DNA of 64,000 nucleotides from Tenacibaculum todarodis (GCF_001889045.1 NZ_CP018155.1:1-64000), one strand, 5' to 3'; numbered from the stretch's first letter, positions 51,375 to 61,787 are shown. Numbers and translations are program-made. Notes: generated from the letters alone by a model not told the origin.

Positions 51375-54300
51375 TTAAAAATTAACGTTAATACCAAATA
51401 CTATAGACTTTACCGGAGGTGTTGTTAAAGTAGTGTAACCAGTAGCTTGTACTTCTGGATCTAATTTTAATCCACTATCTTTTACCCATGTGTATAAGTT
51501 AGTTCCTTTAGCTGTAAGAGTTACAGATTCTATTCCTACATTTTCTAAAGCACTTCTTGGAATTTCATATCCAATTGTTACATCTCTTAAACGAATGTAA
51601 TCACCATCATATAAGTGTCTTGAACTTGTTCTGTGGAAATCATCTGCTCCTCCATAATCCAATTTTGGAACATCAGTTATATCACCTGGTTGTTGCCATC
51701 TATCTAAAAGTTCAGAAACACCATTATAACTATTTAATGTAAAACTATTTGTTCTAAAATAGTGCTGAGCATATTGTTCATATATCTTGTTTCCACCAGT
51801 TAAGTATATAGAAGCATCTAAGAATACATTTTTATATTTTAAATGAGTAGATATACCAGCATTATATGTAGGTAATGCACTAGCTCCTTGATAAACTCTA
51901 GCAGCATCACCATATTTTGAAGTTACAGCTCCACTAACACCGTCAGTAAACCATAATGGAGAACCAGTTGCAGGATCTACACCAGCCCAAGTAGGCATGT
52001 TCCAACCTGATACAGGTAAACCAACTACAGTAGATTTATATACACTACCTGCTAACGGGTCAATATCTTCACCAATAGAGTTTTTAGCTAATTTTGTTAC
52101 TTTGTTGTCTACTGAACCGTAGTTTGCAGATACAGACCATAATAAGTCATCATTACTAATAATGTCATAACTTAATTCAGCTTCAATACCTTTATTTACT
52201 ACTTCTCCAATATTTGCTGTTTGAGAAGCATGTCCAGTTATTGGAGGTAATGGTACATCTTGTAATAAGTCAAAAGTTCTTCTGTTATAGTAAGAAACAC
52301 TACCACTAAGTCTATTGTTATATAATCCAAAGTCTACACCTACATCATAAGTTTCACCTTTTTCCCATGCTAAAATAGGGTTACCTAATTGACTTGGGTA
52401 AGCAGCTCCGTTTCCAGCATAATCTGCATCATAAGATAATAATGCTTGGTATGAATTTAATCCAATACCAGAGTTACCTGTTATACCCCAAGAACCTCTT
52501 ATTTTTAAAGAGTTAAATTTTGTGTCTTCTAAGAAATCTTCGTTATGTAAATTCCAAGCAGCACCAACAGAACCAAAGTTTCCGAAACGGTGACCAGTTC
52601 CAAATCTAGAAGAACCTTCTCTTCTAAATGTAGCATCTAAAATATACTTTTGATCATAGTTATAGTTTACCATACCTAAGTAAGAAACATTTATCCAATC
52701 AGAAAAACTATTACTAGCGTCATAGTTTGCACCAGCACTTGAAATGTTTGTTAATCCATCAGTTGGAAAGTTTTCACCATAACCATATAAGTAGTTGTTC
52801 TGGTTTTTTTGGTATTCAAATAATGCAGTTACATCAAAATTGTGGTTATCTATGTTAAACTTGTAGTTTAACGAATTTTGAATTACATAGTTGAAGTTTT
52901 TTTCATCAGAAACATCAACACTACCGTTTGTAGAAATTCCATCACCATTGTGTCTGTTATTATAAGATTTATATTCAGATAAAACAAAGTCTAAACCAAT
53001 TCTAGTAGAGAATGTTAAGTTTTCAATAAACTCGTAGTCAATTTTTGTATTACTACCCATTCTTGTTAGTTTATTATATTTTACATCATTTTCATTTCTG
53101 TATAATGTATTATGTAATGAACCTATGTCAGTAATGTTATATGTTCCATCTTCGTTATATGGGCTAAAGAATGGATTCATGTAATATCTTGTTAAAAAAG
53201 GATTTCCGAAGAAAGTACCTAATTCTAATACAGGATTTTGAAATGAGTTAGAAACATTAATAGTCTGATTCAATTTCAAATTATCTCTTAATTTGGTGTT
53301 TATATTTAAAGAACCAGAAATTCTTTTAAATGGATCTCCAATAACTAACATTTCTGTTTTGTTGTATCCTAAAGACATGTAGTAATTTGTGTTTTCTGAA
53401 CCTCCAGAAACAGATAAGTTGTAGTCTTTTACCATTGCATCTTTATTTGCAACTAAATCTCCCCAATTATGTTCTGTAACTCCGTCCCAACTATTAATAC
53501 TACCTCTATTAGTAGCTATAGTATAATCATCAGCTTGTTGCAAGTTATTCCAACCAAATACTGGACCAGCCCAATTGTATACAGATTCTACTAATAACTC
53601 TCTTCTTTCTGCAGCGTTTAATGATCTTCTTTCATTTCTTGCTTCATTTTGGAAACCAACAGAGCTTGAAAAGCTAAATTTAGCTTTACCTTGTTTACCT
53701 CTTTTTGTAGTAATTAAAATTACACCATTAGATCCTCTTGCTCCATATGCTGCGGTTGCAGATGCATCTTTAAGTACAGTCATACTAGCAATGTCTTTAC
53801 TGTTTAAAGATACTAAAGAACTTAATGAACTACTACTTGTACTTCCTGAGAAATCTGCAGATACTACTGGTACACCATCTATTACATATAAAGGTGAATT
53901 ACTAGCTGTTAAAGAACCAGCACCACGGATTCTAATATCTTGTACTGCACCTGGAGTACCAGATGTACTAGATATTTGTAAACCTGCTACTTTACCTTGT
54001 AAAGCTTGATCAACAGATAAAACTGGTACGTTAGCTATTTCATCAGCTTTTAATGTTACTAAATTACCTGTTAACTCATTTTTTGTTCTAGAGCTATACC
54101 CTAAGATAACAACTTCTTCAAGTTGGTTATCATTAACCATTTTTAAATTAATTTTATTAGAAGCTCCAACAGTTTTTTCTACTGTTTTCATTTCTACAAA
54201 ACTAAATACTAAAACATCTCCAGTTTTAGCTTTAATAGTATAGTTACCATCAAAGTCTGTTTCTGTTCCAGATGTAGTTCCTTTTTTTAATACGGTTACT

Positions 54301-54419
54301 CCTGGTAAAGGGCCTGAATCATCAGATACAGTACCGGAAATAGTCCTTTCTTGTGCAAACGAAATCTGCACAACCAACGCTAGTAATAGCGTTAAAATTC
54401 CATTAAACTTTGTCTTCAT
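51375..54419 (-). CDS. SusC/RagA family TonB-linked outer-membrane transporter
   Basis: The 1014-residue protein has a signal peptide (MKTKFNGILTLLLALVVQISFAQ) and a CarboxypepD-reg domain (ISGTVSDDSGPLPGVTVLKKGTTSGTETDFDGNYTI). The TonB box region is QLEEVVILGYSS. The plug has LQGKVAGLQI, DIRIRGAGSLTASNSPLYVIDGVPV and AYGARGSNGVILITTKRG. A long barrel ends GINVNF. It imports oligomers with its SusD partner, powered by TonB-ExbBD. The signal peptide and leader closely match the second SusC at 56063, indicating a shared origin. Confidence 0.95.
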   Translation of the reverse strand: MKTKFNGILTLLLALVVQISFAQERTISGTVSDDSGPLPGVTVLKKGTTSGTETDFDGNYTIKAKTGDVLVFSFVEMKTVEKTVGASNKINLKMVNDNQLEEVVILGYSSRTKNELTGNLVTLKADEIANVPVLSVDQALQGKVAGLQISSTSGTPGAVQDIRIRGAGSLTASNSPLYVIDGVPVVSADFSGSTSSSSLSSLVSLNSKDIASMTVLKDASATAAYGARGSNGVILITTKRGKQGKAKFSFSSSVGFQNEARNERRSLNAAERRELLVESVYNWAGPVFGWNNLQQADDYTIATNRGSINSWDGVTEHNWGDLVANKDAMVKDYNLSVSGGSENTNYYMSLGYNKTEMLVIGDPFKRISGSLNINTKLRDNLKLNQTINVSNSFQNPVLELGTFFGNPFLTRYYMNPFFSPYNEDGTYNITDIGSLHNTLYRNENDVKYNKLTRMGSNTKIDYEFIENLTFSTRIGLDFVLSEYKSYNNRHNGDGISTNGSVDVSDEKNFNYVIQNSLNYKFNIDNHNFDVTALFEYQKNQNNYLYGYGENFPTDGLTNISSAGANYDASNSFSDWINVSYLGMVNYNYDQKYILDATFRREGSSRFGTGHRFGNFGSVGAAWNLHNEDFLEDTKFNSLKIRGSWGITGNSGIGLNSYQALLSYDADYAGNGAAYPSQLGNPILAWEKGETYDVGVDFGLYNNRLSGSVSYYNRRTFDLLQDVPLPPITGHASQTANIGEVVNKGIEAELSYDIISNDDLLWSVSANYGSVDNKVTKLAKNSIGEDIDPLAGSVYKSTVVGLPVSGWNMPTWAGVDPATGSPLWFTDGVSGAVTSKYGDAARVYQGASALPTYNAGISTHLKYKNVFLDASIYLTGGNKIYEQYAQHYFRTNSFTLNSYNGVSELLDRWQQPGDITDVPKLDYGGADDFHRTSSRHLYDGDYIRLRDVTIGYEIPRSALENVGIESVTLTAKGTNLYTWVKDSGLKLDPEVQATGYTTLTTPPVKSIVFGINVNF

Positions 54420-54469
54420 TGTATAATTATTTGAATTAATTAGGCGCTAAAATCTTAAATTTATCTTAA
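54420..54469 (-). promoter_or_regulatory. Conserved susC leader, copy 1
   Basis: The minus-strand leader directly before the ATG has TTAAGAT-AA-TTTAAGAT-TTTAGCGC, then AATTCAAA. The same order with few changes occurs before the second susC (59297-59345). Possibilities are a 5' UTR element, an operator or remnants of duplication. Confidence 0.5.
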
Positions 54470-54538
54470 TGCGGCAACTTTTTTAACATAAAAATGTAAA
54501 AATAACTTAATATTCTGTTAATATTGTGGTTAAATAGA

Positions 54539-54572
54539 AAAGCATTCTACTAAATGATTAGTAGAATGCTTT
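54539..54572 (-). terminator. Rho-independent terminator of the second SusCD pair
   Basis: A perfect 14-bp stem (54539-54552 with 54559-54572, AAAGCATTCTACTA) with a 6-base loop lies 25 bases after the SusD stop at 54597. The T-tract is short, but the stem is very strong. It separates the two SusCD units. Confidence 0.8.
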
Positions 54573-54596
54573 TAGAATTGAATTACTTAAAAATTC

Positions 54597-56051
54597 TTAG
54601 AACATGTCCCAGAATAATTTTTGTTCAGCTGTATCTGCTCCAATAGCTGATGCTGCTGTTGTGTAATTTGCTCCGTTAAGAGTTTGCTCTATTACTGGAT
54701 AAGTGTATCTGTTTGGATAACCTGATACTGCATCAGTTGGTGTAGCCATTACAGGGAAATCCAATAATCTAATTGAAGTCCAAGCTTCTAAACCTCTATT
54801 GTATAAGGCAATCCATTTTTGATTACCAATAACTTCTTTCCAAGGTGTTGTTGCTGTACTTGCTCCTAATACCGTAGCATAATCCACATTAGGTTGTGCT
54901 AAGTAAGAAGTTGCATCAGTAGAAGAGGCTCCCCAATCTGCGAAAGATGCCATTATTCCAGCATCATAATGACTTTTAGCTGTACCGCCAACAGCAAATG
55001 TGCGTGCTGCAGCTTCTGCAAGTAAAAATTCTACCTCAGCATAATCTAAAAGAACACCAGGTGTAGTTGCTTCTTCAACAACAGCTGACACGTGAGAGTG
55101 ACCTGCGTAACCTGAAGTTGATCCAATTGTTCCACCAAGATAACCACCGCCACTTATTTCTGTAAAGTATTGTGCTCTTCTGTAGTCACCTAATGTATTC
55201 ATCATATCTATTATTGTTTTACCAGCTACAAAATCTCTACGTCCACTTAAAATTAAGTTATCATGTATTGGGTTTGTGTTTGGAGCAGCTGATAAGTATG
55301 TATAATCTGCATTATCTGCATTGCTAGTAAATACTCCTGATGCAACAGCATCTTCAACTGTAGATTTTGCTAAACCATTATCTACATCAGACAATAAAAT
55401 TCCCATTCTTAATTTTAAAGAAGCAGCAAATTTTTTCCAAGAATTTGTATCTCCACTGTAAAGGAAATCAGATGAACTGTCAAAACTTCCATTACTTGTG
55501 TCTAATGCGTTTATTGCTGCTGTTAGTCTAACAATAAGATCTTTATACACTGTTAATCCGTCATCATATTTTGGTAATAAATTATTGATATCTAAAGCCT
55601 CAGTGTAAGGAACGTTTCCAAAGGTTTCAACTAATAGTGCGTATGTGTAAACTGTTAATATTTCGTTTACAATAAGTTTATTAGCTTTTGTTGCTTGATC
55701 ACTAGGTAAAGCATATGTGGTTTCTGTTATAATTTTTTTAGATTCATCTAAATCTTTTAAAACATCTCTATATAGTACATCCCAATGACTTTTTGGTATA
55801 GTACGAGTTACTTGATCGTAATTACTTTCATCTGTGTAAGTAGTTTCTTGTAAGTATTGTGCCCACAGTTTAGTGTTGTTGTTATTTACGTTTAAATCTA
55901 CTACTTGATCTACTAAACTTTTTTGCGCTCCAGTAAATAAACTTTCACCAGAAACAGTAGCAGGATCTTTAATGTTCTGGTTTAACTTTTCTAAGTTGTC
56001 AGAACATGAAGCAAGAAGCACTGCTGCAAGTATTATTAATATTTTTTTCAT
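54597..56051 (-). CDS. SusD/RagB family lipoprotein (SusD-like_2 type)
   Basis: The 484-residue lipoprotein has a lipobox AVLLASCSD. The SusD-like pattern is of the second type: LEKLNQNIKDPATVSGESLFTGAQ, LWAQYLQETTYTDESNYD, LIVNEILTVYTYALLVETFGNVPYTEAL, FLYSGDTNSWKKFAASLKLRMGILLSD and the late DYAEVEFLLAEAAARTF. It is surface-exposed and pairs with the SusC just upstream (11-base gap). It differs clearly from the SusD at 49995 in family subtype, so the two loci probably take up different compounds, possibly peptides rather than glycans. Confidence 0.9.
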   Translation of the reverse strand: MKKILIILAAVLLASCSDNLEKLNQNIKDPATVSGESLFTGAQKSLVDQVVDLNVNNNNTKLWAQYLQETTYTDESNYDQVTRTIPKSHWDVLYRDVLKDLDESKKIITETTYALPSDQATKANKLIVNEILTVYTYALLVETFGNVPYTEALDINNLLPKYDDGLTVYKDLIVRLTAAINALDTSNGSFDSSSDFLYSGDTNSWKKFAASLKLRMGILLSDVDNGLAKSTVEDAVASGVFTSNADNADYTYLSAAPNTNPIHDNLILSGRRDFVAGKTIIDMMNTLGDYRRAQYFTEISGGGYLGGTIGSTSGYAGHSHVSAVVEEATTPGVLLDYAEVEFLLAEAAARTFAVGGTAKSHYDAGIMASFADWGASSTDATSYLAQPNVDYATVLGASTATTPWKEVIGNQKWIALYNRGLEAWTSIRLLDFPVMATPTDAVSGYPNRYTYPVIEQTLNGANYTTAASAIGADTAEQKLFWDMF

Positions 56052-56062
56052 TTTTTTATTTT

Positions 56063-59000
56063 TTAGAATTGTAATTTAATGTTAAAACCAAAATCTCTAG
56101 TTGTAGGCAAAGAACCTACAGAATATCCTTGTAAGTTTCCTGCCGATAATCCAGACTCTGGATCTGCATGTGGAAGGTTTTTATGAATAATCCATAAATT
56201 AGATCCTGTAAAGCTAACAGAACCTCCAGTTAAGAAAGATTTGTCTATAATTTTTTGAGAAAAATTATAAGTAATAGCTAATTCTCTTAATTTAACAAAA
56301 CTTGCATCGTATACAAATGCAGAGTTAGGTAAGCCTCTTCTATATCCAAAAGCTCCAAATCTCTCAGCGTTTATACGAGTTGTATTTGCGTTTCCGTTTG
56401 GATTAACACCAGGGTTAATAAATCCACCACCATTTGCAAGAGAGTTTCTTACAGGGTTTCCTAAATCGTTAGTAAAAGCTGTTTCTGCATATAAACCAGT
56501 AGCTAAACCATAGTATTGATCTAAAGAGAAAATGCTTCCACCTTGTTGTATATCGATTAAGAAACTTAATGAAAAGTTTTTATACTTAAAAGTATTTGAA
56601 ATACCCATTAACCAATCTGGATTAGTGTCTCCAATTACTTGGTCAGAAGTACCAGTTGCAATGTATTGTCCATTTGATTCATCAACAACTTTTTCTCCAT
56701 TTAAGTAAGTGTAATCTGTACCTTGAATAACACCATATGGTTGTCCTACTGTAGCGTTAATTGTAACACCTCCTTGAAAATCTCCTAATTGTAAGTTGGT
56801 AATACCGTCAGCTAAAGATAAAACTTTACTTTTATTTTTAGACCAGTTTACATTAGCTTTCCAGCTAAAGTCATCTGTTTTAATAGGTGTTCCAGAAATA
56901 GATAATTCTACACCTTGATTTTGAATTTCTCCAGCATTTAATACTTTTGAAGAGTAACCTGTAGATGTTGTTGTTGGGACACCATAAATTTGGTCTATAG
57001 AGTTGTTTTTGTAGTATGCAAAGTCAAAACCTAATCTGTTTTTGAATAACTTCATCTCTATACCAGCTTCAAAACTTGTTGTTGTTTCTGGTTTTAAATC
57101 TAGGTTCTTTTTAGTGTTTGCTACAGAAGTTCCTCTATCATCTTTAATAACATATGTGTCTTGTAAGAAATCAAATGGAGCACTGTTACCTACCTCTGCA
57201 TAGTTAGCTCTTAATTTACCAAAAGATAGCCAATCTTGATCAGTTAATAATTTTGAGAAAACAAAACTACCTGCAAATGAAGGGTAATAAAATGAACTAT
57301 TGTCTTCAGGTAAAGTAGAAGAATGATCTCTTCTTATTGTTGCGTCAAAGAAGTAAGTGTCATCATATCCTAAAGAAGCACTAGCGTATATACCATCTAC
57401 ACCAATTTTTTCATCTCTTTCAACTGGTCTTGGGTTTGCGTTAACAGTGTTTTGTAAAGAGTATAATCTTGGAACAATTAATCCACCTGCTGTTGAAGCA
57501 TAGATAGTTTGTAAGTGATTTCGTCTAATATTTGTACCTATTACACCTTTTAGATTTAATTTATCACTCAAATCTTTATCGAAGTTAAACATTAAATCAT
57601 AATTTGTTTCAGTATTACTTATGTTTCTTCTTCCGTAACCAGAAGTCTCATTAGCTCTTGTTACACCAAAACTTGAAGCAACACTTCCTACAGCTCTTCT
57701 TTCTTCTTGAATTTCAGAATATGTATCTGTAGCAATTCTACCAGTTATGTTTAACCAATCAGTTAATACGTAGTTTAATGAAATGTTACCAATAAAACGA
57801 TTTCTTGAATCATTTTGGTAATTTTCATATCTATTCCAATATGGGTTGTCCCAGAAAATTGGAGCCGATCCAGCGTCAGCTGTTGCAGGGTTCCATGTTA
57901 CATTTCTTTTTGTTGCAAAATAGATGTCTTTTTGTTGTTTTAAATCAACATTTGTTTGCCACCATTGCTTAAAGTTAGAAATGATGTTGTCACCATACCC
58001 GGTAGAGTTACGCCCTAGACCACTTGTTTTTATGTAATTAGCATATCCTGTAGCTGTTAGTTTTTCATTTAGCTTAAAGCTACCAGTCATTGATATGTTG
58101 TGTTTATCAATAGAGCTATTAGGCATTAAACCTGTTTGCTCAAATTTTGTGTAGTTTAATCTGAATGTTCCTTCATCAAAAGATTTATCTAATGAAACTG
58201 AGTTTGATAATGTAACCGGAGTTTCAAAAAATGAAATTGGTCCATTAGCAGCGTTTACCCAAGGTGTAGCTGTTCTGTAATTTGGTGAATCTGGGTCAAA
58301 AGAATCCCATTGATACACAAGGCTACCATCAAAAGCAGCACCATAAGAACCGTCTTCTTGGTAAGGTACTACTTGGTCGTCATTTCCATCCCCTGTAATA
58401 TCTTCTAAGAACCAGTGACTTCCAGGTCCGTCATAATATGGCCCATAACCAGCACCGTATTTTGTTTGGTATTTAGCAAAAGTACTTTTATCAATTGAGC
58501 CGAAGGTAGCTCCAGAGTTAATAGTTACTCCTATTCCTTTAGAATTTTTTCCTTTTTTAGTTGTAATCATGATTACACCATTAGCAGCTCTAGAACCATA
58601 TAGCGCAGATGCAGCTGCACCTTTAAGAACGTTTATAGATTCAATGTCTTCAGGGTTAATATCTGAAGCCGCGTTACCATAGTCATAATATCCACCAACT
58701 GCTTGACCTTGACCTGCAGAGTTTGTATTTGTGTTGTTGATTGGTACACCGTCAATTACAAATAAAGCCTGGTTACTACCAGTTAATGAAGCGTTACCAC
58801 GAATAACTACGTTAGTAGAACCTCCCATATTATTGTTCTTTCTAATTTGGATACCTGAGGCTTTACCTGAAAGAGCATTCGCAAAATTACCACTTTTGTT
58901 TGTAGTTAATTCTTCACCACCTACTTTTTGAGTTGAGTATCCTAGAGATTTTTTGTCTCTTGAGATACCTAGTGCAGTTACTACTACTTCATCAAGAACG

Positions 59001-59296
59001 TTTTCATCATCTTGCATAATAATGTTTATCATGCCTGATGCTGTAACGGTTTTTTCAACAGTTTTCATTCCTACATAGCTAAAAATTAATGTAGCTCCTG
59101 TTTTTGTTTTAATAGAGTATTTTCCATCAAAATCTGTTTCAACTCCTTGAGTTGTACCTTTAATTAATACTCCAACACCAGGTAAACCACCTGTGCTGTC
59201 AGATACTGTTCCGGAAACAGTTCTGTCTTGTGCGAATGAGGTATGCACAATGAACGCTAATAATAGCGTCAAAATTCCTTTAAACTTTGTTTTCAT
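56063..59296 (-). CDS. SusC/RagA family TonB-linked outer-membrane transporter
   Basis: The 1077-residue protein has a signal peptide (MKTKFKGILTLLLAFIVHTSFAQ), a CarboxypepD-reg domain (VSGTVSDSTGGLPGVGVLIKGTTQGVETDFDGKYSI) and TonB box region LDEVVVTALGISR. The plug has ALSGKASGIQI, VVIRGNASLTGSNQALFVIDGVPI and LYGSRAANGVIMITTKKG. The barrel ends NIKLQF. It lies upstream of the SusD-like_2 gene; a terminator after that gene and the conserved leader make this a separate transcription unit. Its barrel diverges from the other SusC, which suggests another ligand. Confidence 0.95.
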   Translation of the reverse strand: MKTKFKGILTLLLAFIVHTSFAQDRTVSGTVSDSTGGLPGVGVLIKGTTQGVETDFDGKYSIKTKTGATLIFSYVGMKTVEKTVTASGMINIIMQDDENVLDEVVVTALGISRDKKSLGYSTQKVGGEELTTNKSGNFANALSGKASGIQIRKNNNMGGSTNVVIRGNASLTGSNQALFVIDGVPINNTNTNSAGQGQAVGGYYDYGNAASDINPEDIESINVLKGAAASALYGSRAANGVIMITTKKGKNSKGIGVTINSGATFGSIDKSTFAKYQTKYGAGYGPYYDGPGSHWFLEDITGDGNDDQVVPYQEDGSYGAAFDGSLVYQWDSFDPDSPNYRTATPWVNAANGPISFFETPVTLSNSVSLDKSFDEGTFRLNYTKFEQTGLMPNSSIDKHNISMTGSFKLNEKLTATGYANYIKTSGLGRNSTGYGDNIISNFKQWWQTNVDLKQQKDIYFATKRNVTWNPATADAGSAPIFWDNPYWNRYENYQNDSRNRFIGNISLNYVLTDWLNITGRIATDTYSEIQEERRAVGSVASSFGVTRANETSGYGRRNISNTETNYDLMFNFDKDLSDKLNLKGVIGTNIRRNHLQTIYASTAGGLIVPRLYSLQNTVNANPRPVERDEKIGVDGIYASASLGYDDTYFFDATIRRDHSSTLPEDNSSFYYPSFAGSFVFSKLLTDQDWLSFGKLRANYAEVGNSAPFDFLQDTYVIKDDRGTSVANTKKNLDLKPETTTSFEAGIEMKLFKNRLGFDFAYYKNNSIDQIYGVPTTTSTGYSSKVLNAGEIQNQGVELSISGTPIKTDDFSWKANVNWSKNKSKVLSLADGITNLQLGDFQGGVTINATVGQPYGVIQGTDYTYLNGEKVVDESNGQYIATGTSDQVIGDTNPDWLMGISNTFKYKNFSLSFLIDIQQGGSIFSLDQYYGLATGLYAETAFTNDLGNPVRNSLANGGGFINPGVNPNGNANTTRINAERFGAFGYRRGLPNSAFVYDASFVKLRELAITYNFSQKIIDKSFLTGGSVSFTGSNLWIIHKNLPHADPESGLSAGNLQGYSVGSLPTTRDFGFNIKLQF

Positions 59297-59345
59297 ATTA
59301 AATTGTTTGAATTATTTAGTGCTAAATTCTTAATTTAATCTTAAA
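59297..59345 (-). promoter_or_regulatory. Conserved susC leader, copy 2
   Basis: The minus-strand leader before the ATG contains TTAAGAT-TAAATTAAGAA-TTTAGCAC, then AATTCAAA, in the same order and spacing as the leader before the other susC (54420-54469), despite divergence around it. Confidence 0.5.
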
Positions 59346-59429
59346 TAACCAACCAAATTGTTAATTAAATGTAAAAAAAGATGTTTTTCCTGTAAGTTTT
59401 TGTTTTAATTTAAGACTAAAGTTATTAAG

Positions 59430-61103
59430 TTAAAAATAACTCAAAAAGGTTATAATTAGTTTAGATTGGTTAAAGTCAAAGTTTTGGCTCGAAGTTTTTC
59501 CTAATACATAGCCAAGATTTATTTGAGAATTCTTAATTTTAAATAAATAACCAAAACCTAACCCATACAAATTTTCATTAGTAGAATTTGAACTTTTTAC
59601 GCTTCCGAAGTCTGTAATAGAATATAAATAAGACTTTTGAGAAGTTAAATATCGGTATTCTATGTTTAGATAACTGAATTGAGATGTAAAAATGCTCTGT
59701 TCATTAAAGCCCCTAATAGAATTTGCTCCTCCAATTCTATATAATTCATTGTCAATGAAATTGTCTGAATTTAAGTATCCTGTTTCGTTTCTTATATAAA
59801 TTGAGCCTCTGGTGTTTATGTTCCATAGATAGGATGCTTCAATATTTATTTTAAATTGATTTGTTTTGGTGTTTTCAGTATTTCTGTAACCAAATGAAGG
59901 GTTTAATCTTATTAGAAGTTTATCATTGTAGAAAGTATCGTTATTTGGTTTTCGATAAGTGAACTGACCTCCAATAAAAGTGTTTTCAAAATCTTTAACG
60001 GATTCATTATTGTTGTTTTGAAGTGTGTTTTCTGATGTTTCAGAATCATAAGTTATTGCTATATTCATTCTAGGTTTTATGTTGTATTTTAAACCTGTGT
60101 GGAATCTTGTGCTTAAAAAAGTGGAGTCTTGTTTATATATAGAAAAAGATAAGTCTGGTGTAAAAGGAGAATTAAGAATATAAGGTATCTCTGTTGTTAA
60201 TTTAAACTCTTGTCTTTCCTCTCCACTTGCTTTCCAAAATAATTTGAATTGTTCTCCAGTGTGTAAAATGTTATTTAATTTTAAATCTAAATGACCGTTA
60301 AAAAGTAAGCCTTTTCCGTTTTCTTTTGAAGCAAAATTTAATAAGCCATCAAAACTGTTCGTTTTTTCCTCTTTTAAATAGATGTATAATGAGGTGGAGT
60401 CTTTGCTAAATAAAATCTCGGGTGGTTTAATTTCTGAAATAAAATCTAAAGAATTAATTGTAGAAGAAATTTCTTCTATTTTTTGTTGATTGAAAACAGT
60501 TTCCTTCTTTAAATTTAGAAAACGCTTTAACTGAGGTTTAGAAAATTGATCATATCCTTTAACTACAATTTTATTAATTGTTCTTTCTTTTGATTTATAA
60601 ATATCTAAATCAGCATATAAGAAGTTTTCTTTAAGTTGAATGTTTTTTAATTTAACTTCTGAAAAAGATTTTCCGCTATTTTCTAACTTATTGGATATGG
60701 ATGTGAGAAGCGAAGGTAGTTGTTCAATTGATATAATTGCAGTGTCATTTTTAGTTAAATAAGCTTTGTTAATTAGTTCTTTGTTGTCGATTAGTTTTAT
60801 AAAGGCCTTTTCTGTTCTGTTACCTAGGGTGAAGTGGGAAGTGTAAATAGTATCCTTTTTCTGTATGTTATCTATAGAGTTTAAAAAGTAACCAAATTGC
60901 TTTAGTTTTTCTGAGATAACATTTACTTCATTATATATGTCTTTTTCTGATTGTTGATTTTCTGTAAAAACTACTTGTTTTAAAAAGATGTTGTTTAAAC
61001 TGTCTTTTGCTTTAATTTTCAATAATAATTCTTGTCCAAAAACTCCGTTAAAAGTTGTTGAAAAAAAAGTTATACATATATATGTTATTATTTTTTTTGT
61101 CAA
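59430..61103 (-). CDS. Omp85/BamA-superfamily outer-membrane protein
   Basis: The 557-residue protein has a signal peptide ending NGVFGQ. The N-terminal part is probably POTRA-like (ERTINKIVVKGYDQFSKPQLKRFL near residue 175, then LDFISEIKPPEILFSKD). A 16-strand-type barrel follows from about 255, and the loop GANSIRGFNEQ near residue 470 holds the (V)RGF motif that defines the Omp85 family. It ends in a barrel-like strand (LIITFLSYF). It could be a TamA/TpsB-like secretion or assembly protein. It is upstream of and divergent from the rpsL operon. Confidence 0.78.
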   Translation of the reverse strand: MTKKIITYICITFFSTTFNGVFGQELLLKIKAKDSLNNIFLKQVVFTENQQSEKDIYNEVNVISEKLKQFGYFLNSIDNIQKKDTIYTSHFTLGNRTEKAFIKLIDNKELINKAYLTKNDTAIISIEQLPSLLTSISNKLENSGKSFSEVKLKNIQLKENFLYADLDIYKSKERTINKIVVKGYDQFSKPQLKRFLNLKKETVFNQQKIEEISSTINSLDFISEIKPPEILFSKDSTSLYIYLKEEKTNSFDGLLNFASKENGKGLLFNGHLDLKLNNILHTGEQFKLFWKASGEERQEFKLTTEIPYILNSPFTPDLSFSIYKQDSTFLSTRFHTGLKYNIKPRMNIAITYDSETSENTLQNNNNESVKDFENTFIGGQFTYRKPNNDTFYNDKLLIRLNPSFGYRNTENTKTNQFKINIEASYLWNINTRGSIYIRNETGYLNSDNFIDNELYRIGGANSIRGFNEQSIFTSQFSYLNIEYRYLTSQKSYLYSITDFGSVKSSNSTNENLYGLGFGYLFKIKNSQINLGYVLGKTSSQNFDFNQSKLIITFLSYF

Positions 61104-61257
61104 AAGGAAAAGTAATAAGGTGAAAATTATTGGTAAATGTACTAAATCAAAGCTATCAAAAAAGGCAATTACAGAGGAATTATCGTTTTTGAAACACTTC
61201 TTTTTATATGTGTTTTTTATTGTTGAAAAATCATTTTAAAAAAATAACTACCTGATA

Positions 61258-61288
61258 TTTGCTTAATTGGATATTAGTTGTACATTTG
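61258..61288 (+). promoter_or_regulatory. Promoter of the rpsL-rpsG-fusA operon
   Basis: TTTG at 61258-61261 and TACATTTG at 61281-61288 are separated by 19 bases, an exact fit to the Bacteroidota consensus (TTTG, about 19, TAnnTTTG). It lies 61 bases before the rpsL ATG. Confidence 0.75.
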
Positions 61289-61349
61289 CGCACTCTTATA
61301 ATTAAGAGAAAAAAGATTTAAGTAGAACGAAAATTAGCAACAATTTAGT

Positions 61350-61724
61350 ATGCCAACTATTCAACAATTAGTTCGTAAAGGAAGAACCAAAATAACTAAG
61401 AAGAGTAAATCGGCCGCTTTATTAAGTTGTCCACAACGTCGTGGAGTTTGTACTCGTGTATATACTACAACACCAAAGAAACCTAACTCAGCAATGCGTA
61501 AAGTAGCGCGTGTAAGGTTAACAAATGGTAACGAGATCAACGCATATATTGGCGGTGAAGGACATAACTTACAAGAGCACTCGATAGTATTAGTTAGAGG
61601 TGGAAGGGTAAAAGACTTACCAGGTGTAAAGTATCACGTAGTACGTGGAGCTTTAGATACTGCAGGAGTTGAAGGAAGAACGCAACGTAGATCAAAATAC
61701 GGAGCTAAACGCCCAAAGAAGTAA
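61350..61724 (+). CDS. rpsL: 30S ribosomal protein S12
   Basis: The 124-residue protein includes [14 protein letters not shown], the decoding-centre loop [46 protein letters not shown] and the KYGAKRPKK end. S12 lines the A-site and shapes decoding accuracy. The Lys residues that streptomycin-resistance changes usually hit (PKKPNS and GRVKDLPG) are wild-type here. It is first in the operon with rpsG and fusA. Confidence 0.98.
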   Translation: MPTIQQLVRKGRTKITKKSKSAALLSCPQRRGVCTRVYTTTPKKPNSAMRKVARVRLTNGNEINAYIGGEGHNLQEHSIVLVRGGRVKDLPGVKYHVVRGALDTAGVEGRTQRRSKYGAKRPKK

Positions 61725-61787
61725 AAAGAGGTTAAAGGTACGTAGGTATTAATAACTAAAATTAATTAACTTTTTTAATGTAAAGAC

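Noticed and set aside
53575-54009. 144-residue antisense frame in susC
   Set aside because: It is the reverse of the conserved plug domain, with no independent support.
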